Part shown: one piece after another, positions 15,549 to 24,932 of the stretch | How positions within the stretch are numbered: the first letter of the stretch is position 1 | Layout of the letters: every line of letters begins with the position of its first letter | Source of the DNA: JBCDGZ01 sp038750655 | GTDB taxonomy: Bacteria > Bacteroidota > Bacteroidia > Chitinophagales > Saprospiraceae | Length of the DNA stretch: 38,730 bases | Assembly: GCA_038750655.1 (NCBI GenBank) | Contig: JBCDGZ010000069.1 | Span: 1 to 38,730 of the forward strand | Direction: 5' to 3' | Notes under the pieces: model-generated | The model's database searches: none | The model's input: the letters and a program-made list of their open reading frames with translations, nothing else | What the model was told of the DNA's origin: nothing | Made by a program: the position numbers and the translations under genes

Positions 15549-18023
15549 TTATTGCTTAAGTACCTTACGAACCATCCTACCTTCTTGGGTTTGAATACTT
15601 AGGAGGTACACCCCGGCAGGAAGATCGCTTTCTACCTCAATCGGCATCCGATGACGCCCCTGGGCCAATTGCTGCTGCTGCTGATCGACCAGTTGTCCGC
15701 TCAGGCTGCGCAGCTCCACATTGATTAACATAGACTCTTCTAAATCTAGCTCCAACATCAGCTCATTCCAGAAGGGAGAAGGGTAGACCTGTAGGGCCTC
15801 AACACCAGCCGCCAGCTCGCTCGTACTCACTGCACAATCAGTCTGAATGATCTGAGAGCCGGAGTAGCCACTGTTGATGACATTACAATCTGAGCGAATC
15901 TGGAATTGGTAATTTTGGCAGCTCTCTAGGTTATCGACAGTAATGCTTGGCGTAGATGATTGCACAAAAGTCCAGTTGACAGCGCCGAGTCGTCGGTAGC
16001 GAATATCGTAGGATACGGCCTCAACAGCTCCATCCCAGATCAAGGTAAAGCTACTGGTACCTACGATCGTCGTATCCACATTGGCCGGGCGGTCGCAGGG
16101 GCAGAAAGAGATAAAGGTTTGAATGGGAGAATAGCCACTCACCGAGTCAATCGCACAAACACTTTCCACTCGATATTCATAGCGCGTACAATTGTCCAGC
16201 CCACTGATTGGGGTCTCCGTATCGCTGATATTGACGGTTGTCCATTCCAGGCTATCGATTGGGCGGTATTGTAAGTTATAGGATTGACCAGCGAAGATGC
16301 CTTGCCAGCTGGTAGTAGCTAGACCTTCCTCCAGGTCGTCGATTTGGAGGGTTTCGGGGGCGGTGCAGCAGCCTTCGGTGGTGAAAACGTCAATGGTAGT
16401 ATATGCTGATTGCAGGCTATCGCAGCTGCTGCGCACCTGTAGCTCATAAGTCGTACAGCCCTGGAGGTTATTGACTATCAGGGGGCTGCTGACGCTGTCG
16501 AGCTGGTTCCAAACCGTATCGCCGAGGATGCGGTACCGCAGGTCAGACTGCAGGACAGAATCCGAGGAGACCCAAGTAAAACTCAGGCTAGTATCCAGCA
16601 CCTCGCTATTGGTTAGGGAGATGGGGATGGGGCAGGGATCGAAGTCGAAGAGCATATTTCGTACGCTGTTGTTCAGGTTGAGACGCCCTTCGGTGACCGT
16701 GATGCCTTCCAGGCTTTCGTTGTGGTCCACCCCTTCGAAAATATATCTTTTGATAATTTGAGTCGCTTCTGCGGGGTTTTCTTTGACAATATCCATGAAT
16801 GCTGGAACGGGAACGGAGTAGAGTAGGCCGACGGCTCCACAGACGTGGGGGGTCGCCCCGGAGGTGCCTCCGAAGGGGCCGTAGGTTCCGTTGTTATCGA
16901 TGGTGTAGGTTTGGTGGCCGAAGGCACCGAGATCGACGTGGGTAGCGCCGAAGCCGGCGGGGTTGAGCTTGCGGTCCTGGCGGGTCATATTGGTGACGGA
17001 GATGAGGAATTCGCTGGCGCAAGAAGTGGGCATATCGCCGACTTGATCGACATTATCTTCGAGGTTGGTGGTCGCGCCGCAGTTGAGGATGCCGTAGGCT
17101 CCGAGCGTGTCGTACATTGCGCACCAGAGGGGGGCTTGGTTGGCCCAGAGGCGGTTTCTGCCCCAAGAGGCGTTGGTGGCGACGACGAAGGCCCCTTCGG
17201 CGCCATTGGTTTCATTGTAGCGTTTGCGGTGGGCCAGTGGGTAAGAGTAGGCTTCCAAGACGTTGGCTTCGGAAGCGCCAGTTAGGCCGACTAGCATCAG
17301 CTTGACCTCCCAGTTGACTCCAGTGACCCCAATACCATCATCGCCTCTAGCTCCGACGATACCGGCTACCGCCGTTCCGTGAAAGCCACCCACGTTGATA
17401 TTATCGTCCCTACTGTTGGCATACCAACCGCGGTAATCATCCACAAAGCCATTGTTATCATCATCAATATTATTATTCGGTATTTCCGCGCGATTGAACC
17501 AGATGTTGCCCTGCAAGTCTACATGGCCTGCGTCATAGCCCTCATCAATGACACAAACTACAATCGTATCGCCTGTTGCGGTCAGGCCTCCTGTTGTAAC
17601 TTCCCAGGCCAAATCAGCATCAATATCAGCGCCGACAATTCCTCCATCCTGCCCGTTATTGACATATTGCCACTGCAAGCCAAATCGCGGATCATTCGGG
17701 ATATTGGAACGCAATTCTAAGAGGTGATTAAACTGGGCAAATTCCACCTGCGGATTGCGGCGGATGGCTTCGAGAAATTGATTTTCGTTAATGCTATTGT
17801 GGTCAAAAGACAAGTGCCAAACGTCCATGTGGGTGTCGATACAACGAAGCGTTTTAAGCTGCGTAGAACGACCACCGAAGCGGTTCATTTGTTGTTGGAG
17901 CTGTTCAACAGGCTGGTGGTCTTTCATTTTTACCAGCAAATCTCCAAGGACATGGTCAAGTTGTTGGGCGTTTATGGTTAATGCAAGACATAGGAATAGT
18001 AAGGACAGTACGGGTTTTAACAT
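15549..18023 (-). CDS. Secreted S8 subtilisin-like protease with Fn3 domains and T9SS type-A sorting domain
   Basis: 824 residues. Signal peptide to ~residue 19 (LSLLFLCLALTINAQ); residues 20-115 form a propeptide-like region. The S8 catalytic domain has D160 (VVCVIDEGYD), H215 (GGFHGTAVAG), the oxyanion Asn N320 (CGATTN) and S388 (GGTSGATPHVCG). An NNNIDDDNNGFVDDYRGW insertion rich in Asp/Asn (~184-200) may bind calcium. Three fibronectin-III-like domains (~465-735) each carry a C-x-x-Y-(E/Q)-x-(Q/R)-(V/I) pattern. The last ~80 residues (LQVYPSPFWNELMLEL... VYLLSIQTQEGRMVRKVLKQ) are a type-A T9SS sorting domain. It is closely related to the upstream protease at 18178-21840, suggesting tandem duplication. 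The Kazal inhibitor gene follows downstream. Confidence 0.92.
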   Translation of the reverse strand: MLKPVLSLLFLCLALTINAQQLDHVLGDLLVKMKDHQPVEQLQQQMNRFGGRSTQLKTLRCIDTHMDVWHLSFDHNSINENQFLEAIRRNPQVEFAQFNHLLELRSNIPNDPRFGLQWQYVNNGQDGGIVGADIDADLAWEVTTGGLTATGDTIVVCVIDEGYDAGHVDLQGNIWFNRAEIPNNNIDDDNNGFVDDYRGWYANSRDDNINVGGFHGTAVAGIVGARGDDGIGVTGVNWEVKLMLVGLTGASEANVLEAYSYPLAHRKRYNETNGAEGAFVVATNASWGRNRLWANQAPLWCAMYDTLGAYGILNCGATTNLEDNVDQVGDMPTSCASEFLISVTNMTRQDRKLNPAGFGATHVDLGAFGHQTYTIDNNGTYGPFGGTSGATPHVCGAVGLLYSVPVPAFMDIVKENPAEATQIIKRYIFEGVDHNESLEGITVTEGRLNLNNSVRNMLFDFDPCPIPISLTNSEVLDTSLSFTWVSSDSVLQSDLRYRILGDTVWNQLDSVSSPLIVNNLQGCTTYELQVRSSCDSLQSAYTTIDVFTTEGCCTAPETLQIDDLEEGLATTSWQGIFAGQSYNLQYRPIDSLEWTTVNISDTETPISGLDNCTRYEYRVESVCAIDSVSGYSPIQTFISFCPCDRPANVDTTIVGTSSFTLIWDGAVEAVSYDIRYRRLGAVNWTFVQSSTPSITVDNLESCQNYQFQIRSDCNVINSGYSGSQIIQTDCAVSTSELAAGVEALQVYPSPFWNELMLELDLEESMLINVELRSLSGQLVDQQQQQLAQGRHRMPIEVESDLPAGVYLLSIQTQEGRMVRKVLKQ

Positions 18024-18177
18024 CGATCTAAAGTGAGCAGTTTTTAAATAGGGAGTACTAATACTCTAATTACTAGCTCAATATAGAATTATAAACTGGT
18101 AAGATCGAGTGAATATCGCATAAATACGACGTCTTGCCGAATTGCAGACAGTTCGACCATGATCTTAAACCATTTGA

Positions 18178-21100
18178 TCAACGAGCCTTCAGCACCTTCC
18201 TGACGACCGTACCGTCCTGAGTTTGGAGGCGCAATAACAATACGCCACTCGGCCATTCTGGCTGCACCGCCAGCTCTATCTGCTGCGCACCAGCCGCCTG
18301 CCGAGCATAGTTCTGCCGCAGCAATACCCGCCCATCAATGGCCATCAACTCCAACTGCAAGGGGCCTGCCTGCGGCAAATCCAGTGCGATATTGAGCTGA
18401 TCTCGGAAGGGATTGGGGAAAATGCGCAGACTTTTTACAATCGTCGGATCGGTCGTCGCTGTCGAACAGTCGGTATTGAATAATTGAGTTTGGGTGTAAT
18501 CGCTGTTGGTGCTTCCACACTGAGCGCGTAGGCGCACTTCGTACTCCTGGCAGGAATCCAGCCCCGTCAGCATCCAGAAGTTATCGGAGGTGCCGAAGGA
18601 CTGCCAGCTGAAGAAGCCCGTCACCCGGTATTGCCCTTGGTAAGTATTGACACTGGGTTGATCGGGCCAGCTGAGGCGGGCCGAGTTAGGCGTGATCTCA
18701 TCAATCGTAAATTGCGGAGGACTACATTCGTTCATCTGGATAATACTAATGCAGTAATCTTCGGTTTCTCCAAACGGAAAAACACCGCAATCTTCGGGGA
18801 CAAATTCTTCGCGCATAGCGATCCGCATCCGCGTTGAACCCGAAGGGGCATTGGCAGGAATGGTAAGGTTAGTGCTGACCTCACCGCTGGTGAGTGCCGG
18901 ATCGTACACCAATTCCCCACTATCCATAAAATCTCCATCCTGATTGTAATCAATCCAAACGCGATAGGCGACTTCAAAAGGATTGAAGGGAAATTCGGGG
19001 GTAAGCGTCAGCTGGTAGGTTGAGCCACTTTCTAGTGCTGTGGTTTGATCGGTATTGGTGAAATCACCGTAGCCCCCATTATTTCCCGAATTATTATCCA
19101 AGGTATTCAGTCTTACCCGCTGTAAGAACTCGAAAGAAGAAGAGTTGCCTCTGGATTCACAGTAGCTTTGGTCAAAGCAGGCACCGCAGCCTAGCGTGGT
19201 GAAGTTGAAAGAAGTGCTCCAATTGGATAGCGACCCATCGCAATTGGCTTGTAATTGCAATTCGTAGTCGCTGCAAAAATCTAGGCCAGCATCGATCATT
19301 ACCACCTGCTGCGCAGCATCAAAGGCATTGAGCGTGGTCCAGTTGCTGCCGCCTACCTTGCGATAGCGGAGTTGGTAGCTCACCGCATTCGGTGGAAGGC
19401 TGGTAAGCTCAACTGTAGCAGAGGAGCCTCCCGCCTCCGGCGTCACCGTCGCCGTAGGCGCAAAGCAGCCCGCGCTGCCCACAATCGTCACACAATAATC
19501 CTCCACCTCTCCAAAATCAATCGTCTCACAGGCCTCCGGCGCCACATTGAACTTCATGCTGACGCGCATCCGGGTCCCCCCATCCTCCGCCGAAGCCGGG
19601 ATAATAAGGTTCCCTTCAACAGCTGCATCCACTTCTGCTGAAGTAAAAACCAACTCGTCTGCATCATTAAAATCTCCGTCCTGATTGAAGTCAATCCACA
19701 CCCGAAATACTTCGCTGAAATTAGAGCCGGCGTAGCCCGGCGTCAGGCGAATAGTATAAGAGCTGCCGGCATTTAGTGTAGCATTGGTCGAGGCGACCAG
19801 CAGATAGCCATTATTATTGCCTGAAGTGTTGTCGATCGCCTCCAACTCCACCCGATCTATCCATTCCGATTGGGTGCTGTTGGATTCAGAATTACAGTAA
19901 TTGAGGTCGATACAGTTGCCACAGCCCGTGGTCCGAAAACCTACGATGTCCGTGTAGCTCGTCGTTTCATTCTCACAAACCGTTCGTACCTGGACCTCAT
20001 ATTCTGTACAACTTAGCAGGCTGGTCAGCATTGCACTATTACTAGTAGCCACAAACTGGCTCCACCCTCCACCAACCTGTCGGATGCGCACCTGATAACG
20101 CTGAGCGGCCAGTACCGGCGGCCAGGAGGCCATCGCCTGCGTCTCGCCGATATTGCTAATGCTCAAGGAAGCCGGAGGCTCACAGCAGCCATCCGTTTTG
20201 AAACTGGCGATGCTAGAGTAGTCGCTATCTTCACTACTACAGCTGGATTGCACCTGCCATTCATAATCGGTACAGGCCATGATTCCGGTCAATAGATAGG
20301 GGTTGGAGACATCGTTGATGGTCGTCCAGTTGCTGCTGCCTCTGACGCGCCAGCGCAGGTTATTGCGCTGGCTAACATCGGCGCTGAACCAGCTCAGGCG
20401 AGCCTCGGTATCGATGATGTCCGCCGAGCGCAGGGCCAGCGGGGGAGGGCAGGAGCCGCAGTTTTCCAGCAAGGTTTGCAGGGTCCGATGGGCGTTGATT
20501 CTTCCGTTGGCACCGACCAGGTTATTGAGCGCATCGATCTGGTCGACGCTACTGAGGAGATAGTCGCGGAGCACCAGCGGTGCACCAGCGGGGTCGTTTT
20601 TGGCCAATTCGGTGAAGTTATTGCAAGGGGCGGCGTACACCAGGGCGGCCAGGCCTGCTACGATGGGAGTAGCATAGGAGGTGCCCTGTACGGTACGAAA
20701 GCCGCCGTTTCTTCCGGTGGTATAGACGCTGATGCCGGGGGCGGCCACATCGACGTGGATGGGGCCAAAGCCGCCGGAAAGCTCGTCGCGGTTATCGGTT
20801 GAACCGATGCCCATGAGGTAGGGGCTGGTGCAGGTGGTTGGTAGGTCACCGACGATGTCTACATTGCTGTTTTGGTTGGTAGTAGCGGCACAGTTGAGGA
20901 TACCAGCGTGGCCGAGGGTGTCGTACATCGCACACCAGAGTGGGGCATCTTCGGGTTGGCCGCGGTCCAGGCCCCAGGAGGAGTTGGTCACCACGACAAA
21001 GGCCCCTTCGTTACCGTCGCTGTCGTTATAGCGTCGGCGCATGATAAGCGGGTAGGTATAGGCCGCCAGAATTTCGGCTTCGGAGAGGTTGCCATCGGTG

Positions 21101-21840
21101 TTGAGCTTGATGGTCATGACTTTCACTTGCCAATTCATTCCTGTAATGCCAAGGCTATTATTGCCTCGGGCACCCAGCATTCCGGTCACCTCCACCCCGT
21201 GATCACCCGCTTCTACATTATCATTATCGAGGGTGGCATTCCAGCCATTGTAGTCGTCAACATATCCATTATTATCGTCATCGATATTATTATCGGGAAT
21301 TTCGGCGGTATTGACCCAGTGATTGTCTGCTAAATCGGGATGCGTATATTCTGTTCCATCATCTAGCACCGCAATGACAATATCATCTCCTTGTGGGGTT
21401 TGGCCGCCTGTGGTGATGTCCCAGGCCAGATCAGCATCGACATCCGCGTCGGCCACCCCATTGTTGCTGCCATTATTCAACCAATACCACTGCTGACCCA
21501 ACTGAGGATCATTGGGTAGGGTTTGGCGCAGTTGGATCAGGTGGTTGAATTGCACATTAATGACACCAGGTTGGGTTTGGAGAAAAGCCAGGAGCTGCCG
21601 TTCATTAACCTGAGTGAAATCAAATTGCAACAGATGAATATCCAGCGGCTGACTGACCGCCTGCTTATATCGAAGCTGACTGGCTTTACCTTCAAAGTAG
21701 CGGCACTGCGCCAGCAATTGATTCAGGTCGCTATTGGGTTCGCAGCGGATGAGAAGTTCGCCTAAAACATGATCGAGTTGTTGCGCATACAGTCCAGTAC
21801 TGAGTAAGCAGAGGAGGAGCAGGGTACTAATTTTTTTCAT
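18178..21840 (-). CDS. Large secreted S8 subtilisin-like protease with Fn3 and GEVED domains, T9SS type-A sorted
   Basis: I place the start at ATG 21840, which opens a signal peptide (MKKISTLLLLCLLSTGLYAQ); an ATG at 21861 would add seven residues. The protein is ~1220 residues. Catalytic residues in this numbering are D160 (IAVLDDGTE), H214 (GDHGVEVTG), oxyanion N322 (CAATTN) and S388 (QGTSYATPIVAG). Two Fn3-like domains follow, then a GEVED domain (~643-788: VWIDFNQDGDFNDADELVF... CETIDFGEVEDYC), another Fn3, a second GEVED (...DYNQDGDFMDSGELVY, FGETEDYC), a last Fn3 and a type-A sorting domain (LRIFPNPFRDQLNIALDL... GTVVRKVLKAR). GEVED domains are common in exported Bacteroidota proteins, probably binding. 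It is the first gene of the subtilase/subtilase/Kazal set. Confidence 0.92.
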   Translation of the reverse strand: MKKISTLLLLCLLSTGLYAQQLDHVLGELLIRCEPNSDLNQLLAQCRYFEGKASQLRYKQAVSQPLDIHLLQFDFTQVNERQLLAFLQTQPGVINVQFNHLIQLRQTLPNDPQLGQQWYWLNNGSNNGVADADVDADLAWDITTGGQTPQGDDIVIAVLDDGTEYTHPDLADNHWVNTAEIPDNNIDDDNNGYVDDYNGWNATLDNDNVEAGDHGVEVTGMLGARGNNSLGITGMNWQVKVMTIKLNTDGNLSEAEILAAYTYPLIMRRRYNDSDGNEGAFVVVTNSSWGLDRGQPEDAPLWCAMYDTLGHAGILNCAATTNQNSNVDIVGDLPTTCTSPYLMGIGSTDNRDELSGGFGPIHVDVAAPGISVYTTGRNGGFRTVQGTSYATPIVAGLAALVYAAPCNNFTELAKNDPAGAPLVLRDYLLSSVDQIDALNNLVGANGRINAHRTLQTLLENCGSCPPPLALRSADIIDTEARLSWFSADVSQRNNLRWRVRGSSNWTTINDVSNPYLLTGIMACTDYEWQVQSSCSSEDSDYSSIASFKTDGCCEPPASLSISNIGETQAMASWPPVLAAQRYQVRIRQVGGGWSQFVATSNSAMLTSLLSCTEYEVQVRTVCENETTSYTDIVGFRTTGCGNCIDLNYCNSESNSTQSEWIDRVELEAIDNTSGNNNGYLLVASTNATLNAGSSYTIRLTPGYAGSNFSEVFRVWIDFNQDGDFNDADELVFTSAEVDAAVEGNLIIPASAEDGGTRMRVSMKFNVAPEACETIDFGEVEDYCVTIVGSAGCFAPTATVTPEAGGSSATVELTSLPPNAVSYQLRYRKVGGSNWTTLNAFDAAQQVVMIDAGLDFCSDYELQLQANCDGSLSNWSTSFNFTTLGCGACFDQSYCESRGNSSSFEFLQRVRLNTLDNNSGNNGGYGDFTNTDQTTALESGSTYQLTLTPEFPFNPFEVAYRVWIDYNQDGDFMDSGELVYDPALTSGEVSTNLTIPANAPSGSTRMRIAMREEFVPEDCGVFPFGETEDYCISIIQMNECSPPQFTIDEITPNSARLSWPDQPSVNTYQGQYRVTGFFSWQSFGTSDNFWMLTGLDSCQEYEVRLRAQCGSTNSDYTQTQLFNTDCSTATTDPTIVKSLRIFPNPFRDQLNIALDLPQAGPLQLELMAIDGRVLLRQNYARQAAGAQQIELAVQPEWPSGVLLLRLQTQDGTVVRKVLKAR

Positions 21841-22172
21841 TGCCTTATCTTTTGAAATCATAATGATTTAGCTTGATCAAAAGCCAAAAGAGTTGTCCAA
21901 ATAATAAGAAATACTGGGATATAATACCAGCATAATGCCAGAAAAGACAGCATTTTAGCGAAAAAGGAGGGGGCAGAATTGGAGAATGTTAAAATCCTGG
22001 AAAACACATTAAAAAATCTTCGTATTTGTAACATTCTTTAATGTAAGTGCGTAACCCCAGTTGTAAGAAGCCCAAAATCTATCTTCTCGAGAACAAGATA
22101 TTAGTTGCTTTGTACGTTACCTAGTACTGTTGTGTGTTTGATCTTTCTCTAACCAAATCTAAATGCTAGTCG
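21841..22172. other. Divergent intergenic region before subtilase and small ORF
   Basis: About 330 bp, AT-rich, with no gene I can support. A short inverted repeat (CTGG-N9-CCAG near 21915-21932) is present. It should hold the promoter of the subtilase set (leftward) and perhaps of the small ORF (rightward), but no clear TAnnTTTG site was found. Confidence 0.4.
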
Positions 22173-22364
22173 ATGAATACCCATGATTTCAATCGGCTGT
22201 TGGGTCTGCTTGCCAAACTTGACGCCGCAACTAACAAAGCTACAATGATTGACGGTAGTTTTCGCAAATACCATACACAGTCAATCGAAGCCTTACAAGA
22301 ATTACCTTTTCACATTAAGCGCCTGGAACAGGGCTTAACGACGGCAAAGATACTTAGCCAATAA
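22173..22364 (+). CDS. Small hypothetical protein, 63 residues
   Basis: An ATG-started frame of 63 codons (MNTHDFNRLLGLLAKLDAAT..., ending KILSQ). The sequence is helix-prone with no signal peptide or membrane segment, charged at the C-terminal half (HIKRLEQGLTTAKILSQ). I do not recognise it. Support for it being real: it lies in a gap between oppositely oriented units, has normal amino-acid composition, and a rightward terminator follows ~120 bp later. Against: no clear ribosome-binding site or promoter. The transcript might equally act as a non-coding RNA. Confidence 0.45.
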   Translation: MNTHDFNRLLGLLAKLDAATNKATMIDGSFRKYHTQSIEALQELPFHIKRLEQGLTTAKILSQ

Positions 22365-22485
22365 GTAAAGAAACGAAACTCCACCGAACACATTATCAGA
22401 AGAAATAGGTATCCCTGTTGTTAGGCAGGAGACTGTTGCTGCTGCATAATTAATAATCGTAGGAGTTTATTACAGGGTTTTACCT

Positions 22486-22524
22486 GTCGGAGTACCTATC
22501 CCCCAGGATACTCCGACTTTTTTC
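22486..22524 (+). terminator. Rho-independent terminator downstream of small ORF
   Basis: A 9-bp perfect stem GTCGGAGTA / TACTCCGAC with a 14-base loop is followed by TTTTTTC. It is oriented for rightward transcription, which supports a transcribed unit to its left (the small ORF and its 3' region). It also lies just beyond the kbl stop. Confidence 0.8.
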
Positions 22525-22541
22525 TTCCGATCTACTCTCTC

Positions 22542-23729
22542 TTAAATCACTCCCAGTTCCTTCCCAACCTTTGTGAAGGCTGCTATGGCGCGCTCGAGAT
22601 GTTCGCGTTCATGTCCGGCAGATATTTGTACCCGGATACGCGCTTTGCCCTTGGGTACTACCGGATAGTAGAAGCCAATGACATAAATCCCCTCTTCGAG
22701 TAATTTGTTGGCAAAATCCTGCGATAGGCGTGCATCGTAGAGCATAATGGGGACGATGGGGTGAACACCGGGAATAATATCGAATCCGGCGGCGGTCATG
22801 GCCGAGCGGAAGTAGTTGGTATTGTCTTCCAGTTTGTCCCTCAGTTCGGTGGTGCTGCTGAGCAGGTCCAGGACTTTAATGCTGGCACCGACAATGGAAG
22901 GCGCTAAGGTGTTGGAAAAGAGGTAGGGGCGAGAGCGCTGGCGCAGTACTTCGACGATTTCCTTACGGGCGGCCGTGAAGCCTCCCGAAGCGCCGCCGAG
23001 CGCCTTGCCAAAGGTGCCTGTGATGATGTCCACCCGACCCATTGCATTACAATGCTCATGCGTACCACGACCCGTTTTACCGATGAAACCCGTAGAGTGG
23101 CACTCATCAACCATAACCATAGCATCATACTTTTCCGCCAGGTCGCAGATTTTATCAATCTGAGCAATGGTGCCGTCCATAGAGAAAACGCCGTCGGTGG
23201 CAATCATGCGGCGGCGAGCCCCCTGGGTTTCCTTTAACTTCGCTTCCAGGTCCTCCATATCGTTGGTCTTGTAGCGGTGGCGCTGCGCCTTGCAGAGGCG
23301 GATGCCGTCGATGATGGAGGCGTGGTTGAGCGTATCGGAGATGATGGCGTCTTCGGCGGTGAGCAGCGGCTCGAAGAGGCCGCCGTTGGCGTCGAAGGCC
23401 GCAGCGTAGAGGATGGCATCCTCCATACCCAGAAAATCGGCGATGCGGTGCTCCAGGTCCTTGTGAATATCCTGGGTGCCGCAGATAAAGCGAACAGAAG
23501 ACATGCCGAAGCCGTGGGTATCGATGGCGTCCTTGGCCGCTTGAATAACGTCAGGGTGAGAGGAGAGCCCCAGGTAGTTGTTGGCGCAGAAGTTGAGCAC
23601 TTCCAAGCCCTTATCGGTGGTTATACTGGCCGATTGTGGGCTGGTGATAATGCGCTCTTCCTTGTAGAGTCCAGCGTCGCGAATCTCTTGAATTTCTTCT
23701 TGTAAAGGGGATTGGGTATTGGTAAACAT
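22542..23729 (-). CDS. kbl: 2-amino-3-ketobutyrate CoA ligase (glycine C-acetyltransferase)
   Basis: 395 residues, the usual length (E. coli Kbl is 398). Class-II alpha-oxoamine synthase fold with the PLP lysine K242 in TGTFGKALGGASGG, the cofactor-binding D208-E-C-H211 (VMVDECHSTGF) and the N-terminal NFCANNYLGLSSHP. It cleaves 2-amino-3-ketobutyrate with CoA to glycine and acetyl-CoA in the cytoplasm. The gene starts 38 bp after the stop of the threonine dehydrogenase gene on the same strand, so both steps of threonine breakdown are co-transcribed. That context decides for Kbl over BioF or serine palmitoyltransferase, which share the fold. Confidence 0.95.
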   Translation of the reverse strand: MFTNTQSPLQEEIQEIRDAGLYKEERIITSPQSASITTDKGLEVLNFCANNYLGLSSHPDVIQAAKDAIDTHGFGMSSVRFICGTQDIHKDLEHRIADFLGMEDAILYAAAFDANGGLFEPLLTAEDAIISDTLNHASIIDGIRLCKAQRHRYKTNDMEDLEAKLKETQGARRRMIATDGVFSMDGTIAQIDKICDLAEKYDAMVMVDECHSTGFIGKTGRGTHEHCNAMGRVDIITGTFGKALGGASGGFTAARKEIVEVLRQRSRPYLFSNTLAPSIVGASIKVLDLLSSTTELRDKLEDNTNYFRSAMTAAGFDIIPGVHPIVPIMLYDARLSQDFANKLLEEGIYVIGFYYPVVPKGKARIRVQISAGHEREHLERAIAAFTKVGKELGVI

Positions 23730-23767
23730 TCAATATATGGGTTTAGTACAGTCATTAAAGTTTGTAA

Positions 23768-24733
23768 TCATATCGAAATTTGGGTCTGTGGATAGCGTTT
23801 GTGTAACTGCCTGATCATATCGGCAGTCATCGCCGATAGGTCGAATTCGGGCTGCCAATTCCAGTCCCTTCGGGCTGGTGTGTCGTCAATGCTATCCGAC
23901 CAGCTATCCGCAATCTTTTGTCGGAAATCAGGTTTGTAGCTCACCTCAAACTTTGGGATAAATTGCCGAATCTCATTACTCAATTCAGCGGGGGTAAAAC
24001 TCATGCCGGCCAGGTTATAGCTGCTGCGCACTTGAATTTGCTCCTTTGGTGCCTCCATAAGCTCCAAGGTAGCACGGATGGCGTCGGGCATGTAGATCAT
24101 GGGGAGGCGAGTATCGGAGCTGAGGAAACATTCGTAGGCTTTGCCCTGTACGGCATAGTGGAAAATATCTACAGCGTAATCTGTCGTACCGCCTCCGGCC
24201 AGCGATTGATAGCTGATAATGCCCGGATAGCGCAGCGAACGTACATCCAATTGGAAGTTGTGATGATAATAGTCGCACCAAAGCTCACCACTGCGCTTGC
24301 TGATCCCATAAATGGTAGAGGGATTGAGAATAGTATCTTGCGGCGTATCAACTGGAGGACTTTGATCACCAAAAACAGCAATGGAACTCGGAAAAAAGAC
24401 CCGGCGGAGCTGCTGCGCGCGCGCCACTTCGAGGACATTGAACAGCCCATTCATATTGATGTTCCAGGTGAACATTGGATTTTGCTCTCCTTTGGCGGAG
24501 AGGATGGCGGCTAGGTGATAAATCTGTGTGATTTGGTACTGCACGACCAAGGCTTCAAGACGCGCCTTATCGGTGATGTCGAGCTTTTCAAAGGTATAGG
24601 CCGCTGTGGCTGTATTTTCTCGGATGTCGGTGGCTAGAATGGCATCGGCGCCGTATTTTTTACTTAATGCTTCACAAAGCACTGTGCCGATTTGCCCGTT
24701 TGCTCCCGTTACTAGTATGCTTTCGCCTGTCAT
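23768..24733 (-). CDS. tdh: L-threonine 3-dehydrogenase, SDR/epimerase type
   Basis: 321 residues from ATG 24733 (MTGESILVTGANGQIG). The frame is open to 24889 but the added residues are not conserved-looking and the Rossmann motif G10-A-N-G13-Q-I-G16 should lie near the N-terminus. The SDR catalytic pair is Y142-GIS-K146 with S116/S117 upstream. This is the extended-SDR (epimerase-like) form of threonine dehydrogenase found in Bacteroidota and some eukaryotes, unrelated to the zinc-dependent E. coli Tdh. It oxidises L-threonine to 2-amino-3-ketobutyrate with NAD+. The kbl gene follows at 38 bp, giving the complete route threonine to glycine plus acetyl-CoA. Confidence 0.9.
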   Translation of the reverse strand: MTGESILVTGANGQIGTVLCEALSKKYGADAILATDIRENTATAAYTFEKLDITDKARLEALVVQYQITQIYHLAAILSAKGEQNPMFTWNINMNGLFNVLEVARAQQLRRVFFPSSIAVFGDQSPPVDTPQDTILNPSTIYGISKRSGELWCDYYHHNFQLDVRSLRYPGIISYQSLAGGGTTDYAVDIFHYAVQGKAYECFLSSDTRLPMIYMPDAIRATLELMEAPKEQIQVRSSYNLAGMSFTPAELSNEIRQFIPKFEVSYKPDFRQKIADSWSDSIDDTPARRDWNWQPEFDLSAMTADMIRQLHKRYPQTQISI

Positions 24734-24932
24734 TAGCAAGCTTTGGTTAGGATGAACTAATTTCTCGCTCAAAAATACGCATTCTCTTGCAGATTTTTTC
24801 AAGTCGATGGTAGAATAAATAAGAGGGAGGAGTAAATGTTGAGTAATATTTTGGTAGGAATAATCGCTGCATCCCTTGGTCGGAGACACGGCTCGGACGG
24901 AGAAAACTAATGTTCATGTACAAATAACATGC

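Noticed and set aside
16845..17285. 146-codon plus-strand frame inside the subtilase gene
   Set aside because: Antisense to the catalytic domain; Gly/Val-rich shadow frame.
24734..24889. 52-residue N-terminal extension of threonine dehydrogenase
   Set aside because: The Rossmann GxxGxxG motif belongs within the first ~16 residues, which ATG 24733 gives; the extension has no conserved character.
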